Below the pieces are notes generated by a model. The model was not told the DNA's origin. It did not search any database and saw nothing but the letters and a program-made list of their open reading frames with translations. The translations under genes and the position numbers were made by a program. Below, in pieces: positions 8,104-15,510 of a stretch of 40,994 nt of DNA (position 1 is the stretch's first letter; each line of letters begins with the position of its first letter). Origin of the DNA: Anaerolineaceae bacterium UBA2274. GTDB taxonomy: Bacteria; Chloroflexota; Anaerolineae; Anaerolineales; Anaerolineaceae. The stretch is taken from assembly GCA_002347705.1 (NCBI GenBank), contig DDWY01000030.1:1-40994 (forward strand). Reading direction: 5' to 3'.

Positions 8104-8340
8104 GAAAAGTGTAGTGTCCCGTGCCTGGAAAACATAACCCCGCCATGCCGTGTGCTGGAGGGTTTTGAACCTGCAATAGCAGGATGGTCCTACTAACAGG
8201 ATCGATCTTGACTTCCGTCTATCACGTCACCTGTATAAGATCAGACCTTTTTTGTTCGTGTTGGTACAAAACTGAGTGTCAGCATCACAAACACAGCAGG
8301 GTATCTTTTTTATACCATAATTTTGACAAAACTTACTTTC
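8104..8340. other. Intergenic region with several hairpins, no gene recognised
   Basis: This stretch between two divergent genes has no convincing coding frame. It contains CCTGC-AATA-GCAGG (around 8171-8184), a neighbouring GGTCCT/AGGATC stem with a six-base loop, a longer-range GATCTT/AAGATC pair, and GGTAT/ATACC around 8300-8316. The hairpins follow one another as in a structured RNA, but I could not match tRNA, SRP RNA, 6S RNA or a known riboswitch. Confidence 0.4.
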
Positions 8341-8355
8341 CTTCCTCAATGACTG

Positions 8356-8361
8356 TATAAT
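8356..8361 (+). promoter_or_regulatory. -10 box of the thpR-rsfS operon
   Basis: Perfect TATAAT 25 bases before the thpR ATG at 8387. A TTGACA at 8323-8328 is 27 bases away, too far for a standard spacer, so the -35 is unclear. Confidence 0.4.
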
Positions 8362-8386
8362 CTAACTATAAGAAATGAGGAAGCCC

Positions 8387-8968
8387 ATGCTTAAACGTTT
8401 GTTTATTGCGATTGATCCTGAGCCAGCCCTGCTTGATACAATTTTCAGGCTGACTTCGACCCTAAAACGAGAGTATCCAATTAAGGGTGTGCGCTACACT
8501 GCGCCACAAAACCTGCACCTTACTTTGCTTTTCCTGGGTGATACCGACGAAGCTTTGATCCCACAAATTGGTGACAAGCTTGATCGAATTTGTCGAAACT
8601 TCACAGAATTTGATTTGGAATTTTCAAATCTTGGTGCATTTCCTTCTCAACGCAATCCCCGCATCATCTGGCTGGGAGTTAAGCGTCCAGAATCTGTCAC
8701 TGCATTGGCAAAAGCAATTATCCACGACACAGGTTTAGTTGCGGAACCAGAAAAAGCCGGATTCACACCACATCTTACGCTCGGCAGGGTTGGCGAAAGC
8801 GCTCGCGGGGCTTCGACTGAAATGTTTTCCCGGCTGTTCGCCAAATATGGGAGTACAAATGTAGGCTCGACCAGGATCAGAGAAGTGCTTCTATACCAAA
8901 GCACTCTGAAACCTGGCGGACCAGAATACACTGTACTTAGCCGCCATGACCTTAAAAATCTGTGCTAA
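8387..8968 (+). CDS. thpR: RNA 2',3'-cyclic phosphodiesterase (2H phosphoesterase)
   Basis: 2H-family enzyme (ThpR/LigT) that opens 2',3'-cyclic phosphates on RNA ends. The 193-residue protein has the two HxTx motifs, HLTL with His44/Thr46 and HLTL with His129/Thr131, spaced as in the family, and the usual N-terminus LKRLFIAIDP. The ATG at 8387 is chosen because GAGGAAG precedes it at the right distance; an ATG 12 bases upstream in the same frame overlaps that ribosome binding site. rsfS follows after 22 bases, so the two are probably cotranscribed. Confidence 0.92.
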   Translation: MLKRLFIAIDPEPALLDTIFRLTSTLKREYPIKGVRYTAPQNLHLTLLFLGDTDEALIPQIGDKLDRICRNFTEFDLEFSNLGAFPSQRNPRIIWLGVKRPESVTALAKAIIHDTGLVAEPEKAGFTPHLTLGRVGESARGASTEMFSRLFAKYGSTNVGSTRIREVLLYQSTLKPGGPEYTVLSRHDLKNLC

Positions 8969-8990
8969 ACTTCCTTCAGTGAGGTGAAAT

Positions 8991-9335
8991 CTGGAACCAA
9001 TTAACTTAGGACGCAAGATCGTACAAATTCTTGAAGACAAGCTCGCAGAAGATATTCTGCTCCTCGACCTTACCGGTATCTCAGACTTTACGGACGCATT
9101 TGTAATCGCTAACGGCACCAGCGAAAGAATGCTGCAAAGCCTGGCTGATTATGTCCATGAAATTATTAAACCAGAAACCGGATTGAACCCTGTTGTTGAA
9201 AGCAGTGGTCAGTCCGGCTGGATAGTCTTGGATTACGGCTATGTTGTAGTTCACCTGTTGAGCCCCGAAATGCGTGAATATTACGACCTCGAGGGCTTAT
9301 GGAACAATGGCAAAACCGTGCTCAGCGTTCAGTAA
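8991..9335 (+). CDS. rsfS: Ribosomal silencing factor RsfS, apparent CTG start
   Basis: Binds L14 of the 50S subunit and blocks subunit joining. The frame encodes the complete family pattern: GRKIVQILEDKLAEDILLLD, then DAFVIANGTSERM, SGWIVLDYGYVVVHLL and REYYDLEGLWNN. In this frame a TGA lies six bases before a CTG at 8991, and no ATG, GTG or TTG occurs before the conserved core; the first ATG (9129) is in the middle of the domain. GAGGTGA sits at the right distance from the CTG. With CTG the product has 114 residues, the normal length. ATT at 9000 is a second possible rare start. A sequencing error cannot be excluded. Confidence 0.88.
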   Translation: MEPINLGRKIVQILEDKLAEDILLLDLTGISDFTDAFVIANGTSERMLQSLADYVHEIIKPETGLNPVVESSGQSGWIVLDYGYVVVHLLSPEMREYYDLEGLWNNGKTVLSVQ

Positions 9336-9344
9336 ATCAGTAAT

Positions 9345-9803
9345 CTAAACAAATTCTTCTATGATTTCCTGCGCGTGCTCCGCAGGTTTTACCTTTTCGT
9401 AAATCTTTACAAGCTTGCCATCTTCATCAATCAGGAATGTGGTGCGATTGATGCCGTAATACTCGCGCCCCATGAATTTCTTCAAACCCCACACGCCGTA
9501 AGCATCACTGACCTCGTGGTCAGTGTCCGAGAGTAGCGTGAAAGGCAATTGATGCTTTTCCTGGAATTTAGCGTGCGACTTAACAGAATCCGCGCTGACT
9601 CCCAGGATAACAATGTCATTTTGCTTGAATACAGAGTAGTTGTCCCTAAAGCTACATGCTTCGGCAGTACATCCTGGCGTATCATCCTTTGGATAAAAAT
9701 AAAGAACTACACGTTTACCAAGATAGTCTGAAAGCTTGTGGGTTTCACCGTTTTGATCACTGAGTTCAAATTCGGGTGTTGATTTGTTTAATTCTAAAGT
9801 CAT
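9345..9803 (-). CDS. bcp: Thioredoxin-dependent thiol peroxidase (Bcp/PrxQ)
   Basis: Reduces hydrogen peroxide and organic hydroperoxides using a peroxidatic Cys regenerated through thioredoxin. The 152-residue protein has YFYPKDDTPGCTAEACSFRD with peroxidatic Cys45 and resolving Cys50 five residues later, the atypical 2-Cys PrxQ arrangement, and the later GREYYGINRTTFLID segment. The ATG at 9803 is preceded by GGAGG with 5 bases of spacing; a TTG start 12 bases upstream is less likely. It converges with rsfS and lies just downstream of a membrane protein gene on the same strand. Confidence 0.95.
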   Translation of the reverse strand: MTLELNKSTPEFELSDQNGETHKLSDYLGKRVVLYFYPKDDTPGCTAEACSFRDNYSVFKQNDIVILGVSADSVKSHAKFQEKHQLPFTLLSDTDHEVSDAYGVWGLKKFMGREYYGINRTTFLIDEDGKLVKIYEKVKPAEHAQEIIEEFV

Positions 9804-9819
9804 TGTTGCCTCCAAAAGT

Positions 9820-10686
9820 TCATTTTATGATCAAAGGATACGCCAAAAGATAGATCAAAGAAAAGAATTGTACAATCGCCAAAGCCCGCAGCAATTGCCA
9901 GTTTGGGCGCATTCCTCCTGCCATTTGCTGGAGGAAGAACACCTCCGCCCCACTGATCAGACTGAGCAGCAGGGTTGGCCAATTGCGCGACCAAGTGTTG
10001 CTGCTTGCCAGATAGATCAATAAACCAAGATAGGTCAAAAGCGTGAGTCCGTGGTGGAACTTGAGTGCTTTTTCCCAACCAACCGAGGCAATAAAACCGT
10101 TTTTTCTGGAACTTGAGTTTTGATCGTATTCAGAGAACAACAATGTGATAGCTGAAGCCCCATACAGAAAAAAGATCGGAAGGCACAGCAGGAACAGCAA
10201 GTAGGAAAACTGATACTCTTGGATTGCACTTCCCAGAAGGAACATGATCGGTGAGACCACCAGGCCTTCAAAGAACCAGGACATCGCGTTGAACCACAAA
10301 CGGCTAAACCTGCCTAATGACAAAAACACGATAAGCCCAAGAAAGATTAGAAGTAACAAGTTTGTGCCGATGAGAACCTGAGCCTGTAATAAAAGATAAA
10401 GTCCGGCAAAAATCACAAAAAAGGCAGCAACAATCAATGTGAGCGCACTTGATGATTGATTTTGTCCACCAGATCTGACCCGGGTGAAGGGATTGACACG
10501 ATTGGAGGTGAGAAATCGCTGTAACTCCTGCAGAAGGGTTAACGCGTAAAAAATTATCAAACCCGCAGCAAGTGTCAAGAAATTTACTGCGCGTCCCGAC
10601 CAACTGGCAATCATTACTCCCAGCATGTAGCTGGCAGTAGCTGATGCGGCGAAAAACCAATTAACATTCAATTTCAACTTTTGCAT
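9820..10686 (-). CDS. Polytopic membrane protein, possibly a degenerate UbiA-like protein
   Basis: 288 residues with about eight or nine hydrophobic segments. The order of segments and a polar stretch SEYDQNSSSRKNGFIASVGWEKALKFHH, which resembles the region of the second Asp motif and the following Gly-rich turn in UbiA/MenA prenyltransferases, suggest a distant relation, but the first Asp-rich motif (NxxxD) is absent, so activity as a prenyltransferase is doubtful. An extended -10 box ends 6 bases before the ATG, predicting a leaderless mRNA. It is followed by bcp after 16 bases. Function not recognised. Confidence 0.7.
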   Translation of the reverse strand: MQKLKLNVNWFFAASATASYMLGVMIASWSGRAVNFLTLAAGLIIFYALTLLQELQRFLTSNRVNPFTRVRSGGQNQSSSALTLIVAAFFVIFAGLYLLLQAQVLIGTNLLLLIFLGLIVFLSLGRFSRLWFNAMSWFFEGLVVSPIMFLLGSAIQEYQFSYLLFLLCLPIFFLYGASAITLLFSEYDQNSSSRKNGFIASVGWEKALKFHHGLTLLTYLGLLIYLASSNTWSRNWPTLLLSLISGAEVFFLQQMAGGMRPNWQLLRALAIVQFFSLIYLLAYPLIIK

Positions 10687-10692
10687 GACTCT

Positions 10693-10701
10693 ATTTTAAC
10701 A
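10693..10701 (-). promoter_or_regulatory. Extended -10 promoter of the membrane protein gene
   Basis: TGTTAAAAT on the minus strand (TGN plus TAAAAT), 6 bases before the ATG at 10686; no clear -35. Predicted +1 falls on or next to the start codon. Confidence 0.45.
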
Positions 10702-10724
10702 TGTGTCAGCCTTCAATTGCTGAG

Positions 10725-10733
10725 TGATATAAT
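10725..10733 (+). promoter_or_regulatory. Extended -10 promoter of the surface protein gene
   Basis: TGATATAAT, a perfect -10 with a TGN extension, 13 bases before the ATG at 10747. No recognisable -35. The mRNA leader would be only about 6 bases. Confidence 0.5.
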
Positions 10734-10746
10734 TTTTATGGAAATT

Positions 10747-12711
10747 ATGAAAAAATGGCTCGTTCTTTTCCTGGTCTTTTTTCTCCCTGGAAGTCTCGGT
10801 TCGCAGGAAATTTCTGCTGCTGATTTTCAACTGCAGAATCAACTTTATGTGGCTAATACTGAATCCTTATGTAATGGTTACGAAAACTGTTTCTTCAACG
10901 ATACCACCGATTTACCCGAGTCTATCGCCTTGATGAAGGCCATCAAATTTGCCCGCGACAACAGCCTCCCGGATGCAATCATCACCGTTCTCTCCCCCTA
11001 CGAGATCAACAGTCACACCGTCCTGGTGGATTATCCGGTCACGATTGTCGGCAAAAACAATGGTTGGATCAGCACTTCCAACGATAACTGTAGTCGTCCC
11101 ATGTTCATGATTTCGGCCCAGGCTACCCTGCGCGATATTTACCTTACCGATGGAACCTGCAATAGTCCGTCAAGAGACTTGCTCATCGTTACCAGCACAT
11201 CACCGGTTCTGATCGAGCATAGCACTCTTCAAAATGGGCAAACAGCCGTTTCCTACCAGGCAAGCTCTGGGCAATTGACTCTGCGATTTGATCAGATTAA
11301 TAACAATCAATTTGCCGTAAGCAGCCTTAATGCCGGTCCAAACGCACAATTGCTGCTTGTAGCCAACAACATCACCTCAAATGGTTCTTCCACCCAGGTT
11401 TCTTGCTCTGCGAACAGCCTGGTGGATCACAACTTTTGGGGAACAGGTGTTTTTCCAGAACAGTCCGCACCCGGCTGCGGTGCGGACGACGATAAACGCC
11501 TGGACGCACCGATCTTGACCGAAACAACGGGCGTGGCTGCCCGCCTGCTTAATCTGACCAACACGCTCCCTTCCACTGATTTTTATGGATTCAAAGCCAG
11601 CAGCCCTAATTCCGTCAGCTTATACGCAGTAAACCACGGAAACTCAATCCCTTTCAGCGCTGATGCCGGAAGCATTTATCACTGCAGCAATTACTTTGAC
11701 ATTTTTCTTCCTCCAGGGACTTCTCCTGGCGAGATCACCCTTTCCTTCTCATATCGCGACACCAATGATTGTGTCGCAATCATCCAATCTGCTGCTTATT
11801 GTGGTTCTGGAGATCAGACCAAGTTTCCCTTGCTGTGGTATGACCCAAAGACCCGAGTGACAGATAAATGGGATAAAACCGGCGATAAACCTCAATCTTC
11901 TGTGGGCAGCATTTATGCTGGGCAGGAGACAACCTGCCGCACTGCTTCAAAAACAATTGAAGTGGTAGTTGACAACAATGGTCGTCCCGATCTTCTGAAT
12001 GATATGTTTTTCACTCCCTTTGTGATTGGCTATGAGCAGGCAGGCTTGCTCTCATTTACCGCGACATCTGCTGTGAATGCAATCAATCTGAACTGGACCA
12101 CCGTCACAGAAGTTAATACGCAAAGTTTTCAAGTGACACGTTCGCTCACTTCAGACGGCGCTTACGAAATAATCTCCAACGACATAGCCGCTGCGGGCAC
12201 ACCAGCCTCAGGTAAAAGTTACAGCTACGCGGACACCACAGCGGTAATTGGGCAAACCTACTACTACGAATTGGTAATACTTGATACTGACGGATCAATT
12301 CAACAAGTATTGGGACCAATCAGCGCTTCTATTACACCCCAATCCACTCCCACACGGACAGCTACCCTAACCAGGACGCCCATTTACCGCAGCCCAACAC
12401 CATTCCAAACCGCCACCTCTGCTTTTGGCACCGGGGCTTCCGACGAGCCAACCCTTTCTCTACCAACCACCACAAATACTCCGACCATTGAGCTCACGGC
12501 TGATCTCAGTCTGACTCCGGATGAAACACCCACTCAGACAGCCACGATCACTCGCACACCAACACCCACTGTCTCTGGAACACCAAATTCAGGGGTCCTT
12601 GGGAAAACCGACCGATATTCAGGGCAAAAGCAAGTTCCTTTTTTCCTTGGAGGAATTGCGGTGTTGGTTTTGATCGCGTTGCTCGGGTTCTATATTCATC
12701 GCAAACACTAA
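10747..12711 (+). CDS. Large surface-anchored protein: beta-helix, FN3-like domain, Thr/Pro stalk, C-terminal membrane anchor
   Basis: 654 residues from the chosen ATG. A signal peptide (KKWLVLFLVFFLPGSLGS) is followed by a region of about 250 residues with short repeated strands and turns (TIVGKNNGWIS, ATLRDIYLTDGTC, SPVLIEHSTLQNGQTAVSY) like a right-handed parallel beta-helix of the pectin-lyase type. Then comes a domain of unknown type with several Cys, an FN3-like module (NLNWTTVTEVNTQSFQVTRS), a stalk of about 90 residues rich in Thr and Pro with TRTPT-like repeats, and a terminal membrane helix followed by HRKH. This order suggests display on the cell surface with the stalk spanning the wall. 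Enzyme activity cannot be inferred. An ATG nine bases upstream is possible but would lie at or before the predicted transcription start. Confidence 0.85.
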   Translation: MKKWLVLFLVFFLPGSLGSQEISAADFQLQNQLYVANTESLCNGYENCFFNDTTDLPESIALMKAIKFARDNSLPDAIITVLSPYEINSHTVLVDYPVTIVGKNNGWISTSNDNCSRPMFMISAQATLRDIYLTDGTCNSPSRDLLIVTSTSPVLIEHSTLQNGQTAVSYQASSGQLTLRFDQINNNQFAVSSLNAGPNAQLLLVANNITSNGSSTQVSCSANSLVDHNFWGTGVFPEQSAPGCGADDDKRLDAPILTETTGVAARLLNLTNTLPSTDFYGFKASSPNSVSLYAVNHGNSIPFSADAGSIYHCSNYFDIFLPPGTSPGEITLSFSYRDTNDCVAIIQSAAYCGSGDQTKFPLLWYDPKTRVTDKWDKTGDKPQSSVGSIYAGQETTCRTASKTIEVVVDNNGRPDLLNDMFFTPFVIGYEQAGLLSFTATSAVNAINLNWTTVTEVNTQSFQVTRSLTSDGAYEIISNDIAAAGTPASGKSYSYADTTAVIGQTYYYELVILDTDGSIQQVLGPISASITPQSTPTRTATLTRTPIYRSPTPFQTATSAFGTGASDEPTLSLPTTTNTPTIELTADLSLTPDETPTQTATITRTPTPTVSGTPNSGVLGKTDRYSGQKQVPFFLGGIAVLVLIALLGFYIHRKH

Positions 12712-12715
12712 TTTT

Positions 12716-12744
12716 TTGACAATTGGTTTTGATTATGCTATTCT
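12716..12744 (+). promoter_or_regulatory. Promoter of the MBL-fold hydrolase gene
   Basis: TTGACA (12716-12721), a 17-base spacer, and TATTCT (12739-12744) with a TGC extension directly before it. It is the most complete promoter in the window and lies just after the stop of the surface protein gene. Confidence 0.65.
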
Positions 12745-12773
12745 ATGCCCATTATTAAAAGGGATAGCAAAAT

Positions 12774-13610
12774 ATGCTGCGAGAACGCGTCTCAGATAAC
12801 GTTTACTGGTTTCAAAGTGAAGTATACGCGCAAGTTACTGCGGGTACGATAGTTGGTCCGCAGTGGGCAGTCTTGATCGACACGCTCATGCCGTCAGAAA
12901 CGCCGCTCATTCGGAATTTCATTGAATCCCAGCTCATGGTTCCGGTCAAATACATTATCAACACGCATCACCACGCTGATCACTCATGGGGCAACTGTAT
13001 CTTTCCTAATGCCACAATTATTGGTCATCAACAATGCCGCGATCTGATGCTCGAAAAAAGCACTTCAGCTTTGGCTGAGGCAGTTAAGGAAAACTCCCTT
13101 TTCCGCGATATCTGCATCTCACCCCCCCAAGTCACCTTTAGTTCTGGCGCTTTGACCCTGCGAATTGGAAAAAAGCAGCTCCAGATCTTTTCGACCCCTG
13201 GTCATTCCGAGGACAGCATTTCTGTATTATTGGAAGATGAACGGATTTTATTTGCCGGGGATGCCTTTATGCCCGTACCATATTTTGTCGGTGGTGAGCT
13301 TGAGGTTTTGGCGCAATCAATCTCCCAAATTGGAAATATGGGGCTCGAAAATATTATCCAGGGTCACGGCGATATCATTCTGCGGGGAGAGGTTGAGGAA
13401 GTCAAAAACCATAACCTCGAATATCTGCAGACCCTTCAGAAGATTGTAAAAACAGCTATTCGTCGCCGCAACCCACTCGAGTATATTTCAAATCAGGACA
13501 TTGAAGATACCGGTAAACACCGCGTCAGTCTGGGGGGACTCGCGCAGGATTTACATATCCGCAATCTGCAGTGGCTTTATTATCAAGAGATCAAAAAGTT
13601 AGAATCTTAG
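12774..13610 (+). CDS. Metallo-beta-lactamase fold hydrolase
   Basis: 278-residue cytoplasmic hydrolase of the MBL superfamily. The metal motif THHHADH gives His65, His67, Asp69 and His70; further metal ligands are the His of STPGHSEDS and the Asp of LFAGDAF, and a last His in IIQGHGD. The substrate cannot be told from sequence; the family includes glyoxalase II, quorum-sensing lactonases and nucleases, and the spacing here resembles the general MBL-fold hydrolases rather than RNase J or class B lactamases. AGGGA lies about 12 bases before the ATG. Its stop codon overlaps that of the convergent membrane protein gene. Confidence 0.88.
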   Translation: MLRERVSDNVYWFQSEVYAQVTAGTIVGPQWAVLIDTLMPSETPLIRNFIESQLMVPVKYIINTHHHADHSWGNCIFPNATIIGHQQCRDLMLEKSTSALAEAVKENSLFRDICISPPQVTFSSGALTLRIGKKQLQIFSTPGHSEDSISVLLEDERILFAGDAFMPVPYFVGGELEVLAQSISQIGNMGLENIIQGHGDIILRGEVEEVKNHNLEYLQTLQKIVKTAIRRRNPLEYISNQDIEDTGKHRVSLGGLAQDLHIRNLQWLYYQEIKKLES

Positions 13611-14431
13611 GCAAAACTCACAACCACAAACATAATAACGATCAAGCCTGCCATCAGCAGCGGTTCGATCAATTTTCGGCTGGTCAGGGGGCCTTTGATG
13701 ACCATTAAGGCAGTCAGAATGTATAAAATCCCGCTGACAACCAGCCCAAATTGGACTGGCTTCAAAAACAGGTAATACATCGCTCCGGCAATTTCCGCAA
13801 TTAAAACCCCAGAAACAAGCACACCCGAAAAAGCGCCCGTGCCATTTGTTCGAAGATGAATTGTTCGAAAGGCCACAAAACCAGCCGTGATCAATATCAG
13901 GACTGCCTGAATGTACAATCTGATCTGTGAAGCAGCGAGAGATATTGTGAATGCCAAAAACAATGCAAATGCCAGGCTGATCAATAGCGGAGCCACAACC
14001 TTATAAGCATCCCCCGTGGGGCTGAGCACCCTGAACTCTGCGTTCAGGATCACTCCAATTATTACTAAACTGAAACCCAGGGCAAGCCACCAAGTTGGGT
14101 TCCTCTCCAGTTGTGTCAGCATAGTGCTGGTGATCAAGGTTGCAAGGCTCGGCAAAACTACATTCGGTATCAAAACCCAAGGCGAACTTGCAAAATTTTC
14201 CCGTTCAGGGTGGGTGGCAAATAGCCAAAAACATCCACCGGTGGCGAGAAGCATAAGGACTATTGGGACCAATCCAACCACACTAAAGTTGATGAAGAAA
14301 CCAAATAGATTCGCGCCAGTAGTTACCGGCTCCCTGGGAATAATATATAAGGCCGCAAAGAATGTTGCCAATGTAGCAAGGATGATGCTAAAGCGATTTA
14401 TGTAAAGATTTTCCACTCTTGGTTCCGCCAT
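13607..14431 (-). CDS. Polytopic membrane protein of unknown function
   Basis: 274 residues with about eight predicted membrane segments and short loops; N-terminus MAEPRVENLYINRFS is cytoplasmic-looking. No motif or charged in-membrane residues point to transport or catalysis. An extended -10 box ends 7 bases before the ATG and there is no Shine-Dalgarno sequence, predicting leaderless translation. Its 3' end overlaps the convergent MBL gene by four bases. The neighbouring divergent gene also encodes a membrane protein, but the two show no evident similarity. Confidence 0.75.
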   Translation of the reverse strand: MAEPRVENLYINRFSIILATLATFFAALYIIPREPVTTGANLFGFFINFSVVGLVPIVLMLLATGGCFWLFATHPERENFASSPWVLIPNVVLPSLATLITSTMLTQLERNPTWWLALGFSLVIIGVILNAEFRVLSPTGDAYKVVAPLLISLAFALFLAFTISLAASQIRLYIQAVLILITAGFVAFRTIHLRTNGTGAFSGVLVSGVLIAEIAGAMYYLFLKPVQFGLVVSGILYILTALMVIKGPLTSRKLIEPLLMAGLIVIMFVVVSFA

Positions 14432-14438
14432 TTTTTGA

Positions 14439-14447
14439 ATTCTATCA
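14439..14447 (-). promoter_or_regulatory. Extended -10 promoter of the membrane protein gene at 14431
   Basis: TGATAGAAT on the minus strand (TGN plus TAGAAT), 7 bases before the ATG; no -35 recognised. Confidence 0.45.
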
Positions 14448-14488
14448 CCAATAAACTGACCGCAAAATTATTCTTTTCCTTCATTTAA

Positions 14489-14497
14489 TGGTAAAAT
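14489..14497 (+). promoter_or_regulatory. Extended -10 promoter of the membrane protein-gyrB operon
   Basis: TGGTAAAAT (TGN plus TAAAAT) ends 9 bases before the ATG at 14507; no clear -35. It probably also drives gyrB, which starts 18 bases after the membrane protein gene ends. Confidence 0.4.
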
Positions 14498-14506
14498 TAT
14501 AAGGTT

Positions 14507-15493
14507 ATGAAAGTTATGCTGCCATTTGAAAAACAACCAAAAATTTTTGCCGCGTTCAGAGCCGGTTACGAGACTGCTTCGAAACACCTTTACCTGATTC
14601 TCTTCCCTATTGTACTTGACCTCTTTCTGCTTTTTGGATTCAGGATCACAATTGTCGAATTGATGCAGGATGTAATTCAGCGCTTCGTTCTGCCGCCTTC
14701 AGCCACAGCGGATTTGGTCGCAAGCTGGGAAGTTTTAAAGTCCCAGTCACTTGAGTTTTTCCGCTACTTTAGTCTGACTGCTTTCCTTCGATCTTTTCCG
14801 GTTGGTATTCCCAGCCTCTTATCTGTAGCAAGTTTTGAACGAAATCCCCTTGGAGAATACCAGTTTATCCATCTGCAAGAACCTGGCACGATCGTTCTTG
14901 TTATCCTCGCTGCGTCTTTGATTGGATTGTTTTTCGCTTACTTACTCTTCCGTTTGACTGCCCGGGCAACAACTATCCAATCTGGTCCGCCTGAGTCAAT
15001 CCTTGAGTCGCGTTCATTGGTGTCATGGTTGTTGATACCGATAGTTTCAATTATCTTTGCCTTTTTGGTTGTCCTGCCTGCCATGCTGATGATCAGTCTG
15101 ATTGGGGCTATCCTTCCGATATTTACCTCCATTGGCTACTTTTTTCTTACCGTTGCTATCATCTCGCTTTTATTACCGGTCTTTTTTACTCCTCATTTGA
15201 TTATTTTAGAAAAATTGACCCTTCCCCAAGCCTTAGCTGCCAGCTTCAGCACTGTCCGGATCACGAATGCCAAAAGCACGAACTTTCTTTTCCTGGCAAT
15301 TCTGGTCAGTTATCTGACTAACATGCTTTGGCGTATCCCATCCGAGGATTCCTGGATGTTGCTGATTGGTATCTTTGGGCATGCATTAATCTCGATTGTC
15401 ATTTTGGCAGCAAGTTTTCATTACATAATAGACGCGCGGAAAAATGTGCGCAAATTTACAGAAATTCAGATGTCAGAAACTCATCTGGCATAG
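14507..15493 (+). CDS. Integral membrane protein upstream of gyrB, function unknown
   Basis: 328 residues. A cytoplasmic N-terminus (PFEKQPKIFAAFRAGYETASKHLYLILFPIVLD) leads into a membrane helix, followed by a long polar stretch (about residues 50-125) and then four or more membrane segments. The layout recalls DUF975/YIP1-like proteins with long membrane segments and an amphipathic N-terminal helix, but no specific family is recognised. An alternative ATG nine bases downstream is better placed relative to AAGG at 14501. The gene is followed by gyrB after only 17 bases without a terminator or promoter, so gyrB expression probably depends on it. Confidence 0.75.
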   Translation: MKVMLPFEKQPKIFAAFRAGYETASKHLYLILFPIVLDLFLLFGFRITIVELMQDVIQRFVLPPSATADLVASWEVLKSQSLEFFRYFSLTAFLRSFPVGIPSLLSVASFERNPLGEYQFIHLQEPGTIVLVILAASLIGLFFAYLLFRLTARATTIQSGPPESILESRSLVSWLLIPIVSIIFAFLVVLPAMLMISLIGAILPIFTSIGYFFLTVAIISLLLPVFFTPHLIILEKLTLPQALAASFSTVRITNAKSTNFLFLAILVSYLTNMLWRIPSEDSWMLLIGIFGHALISIVILAASFHYIIDARKNVRKFTEIQMSETHLA

Positions 15494-15510
15494 CCTTTTG
15501 GAGCAGAAAC

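Noticed and set aside
8149..8190. tRNA-like element (TTCAAAACC) on the minus strand
   Set aside because: The flanking bases do not form a T stem and no acceptor or anticodon stem could be drawn.
15328..15510. N-terminal extension of gyrB by about 61 residues
   Set aside because: It overlaps the membrane protein gene and is not gyrase-like; a TTG with a good ribosome binding site at 15511 gives the normal GyrB N-terminus.
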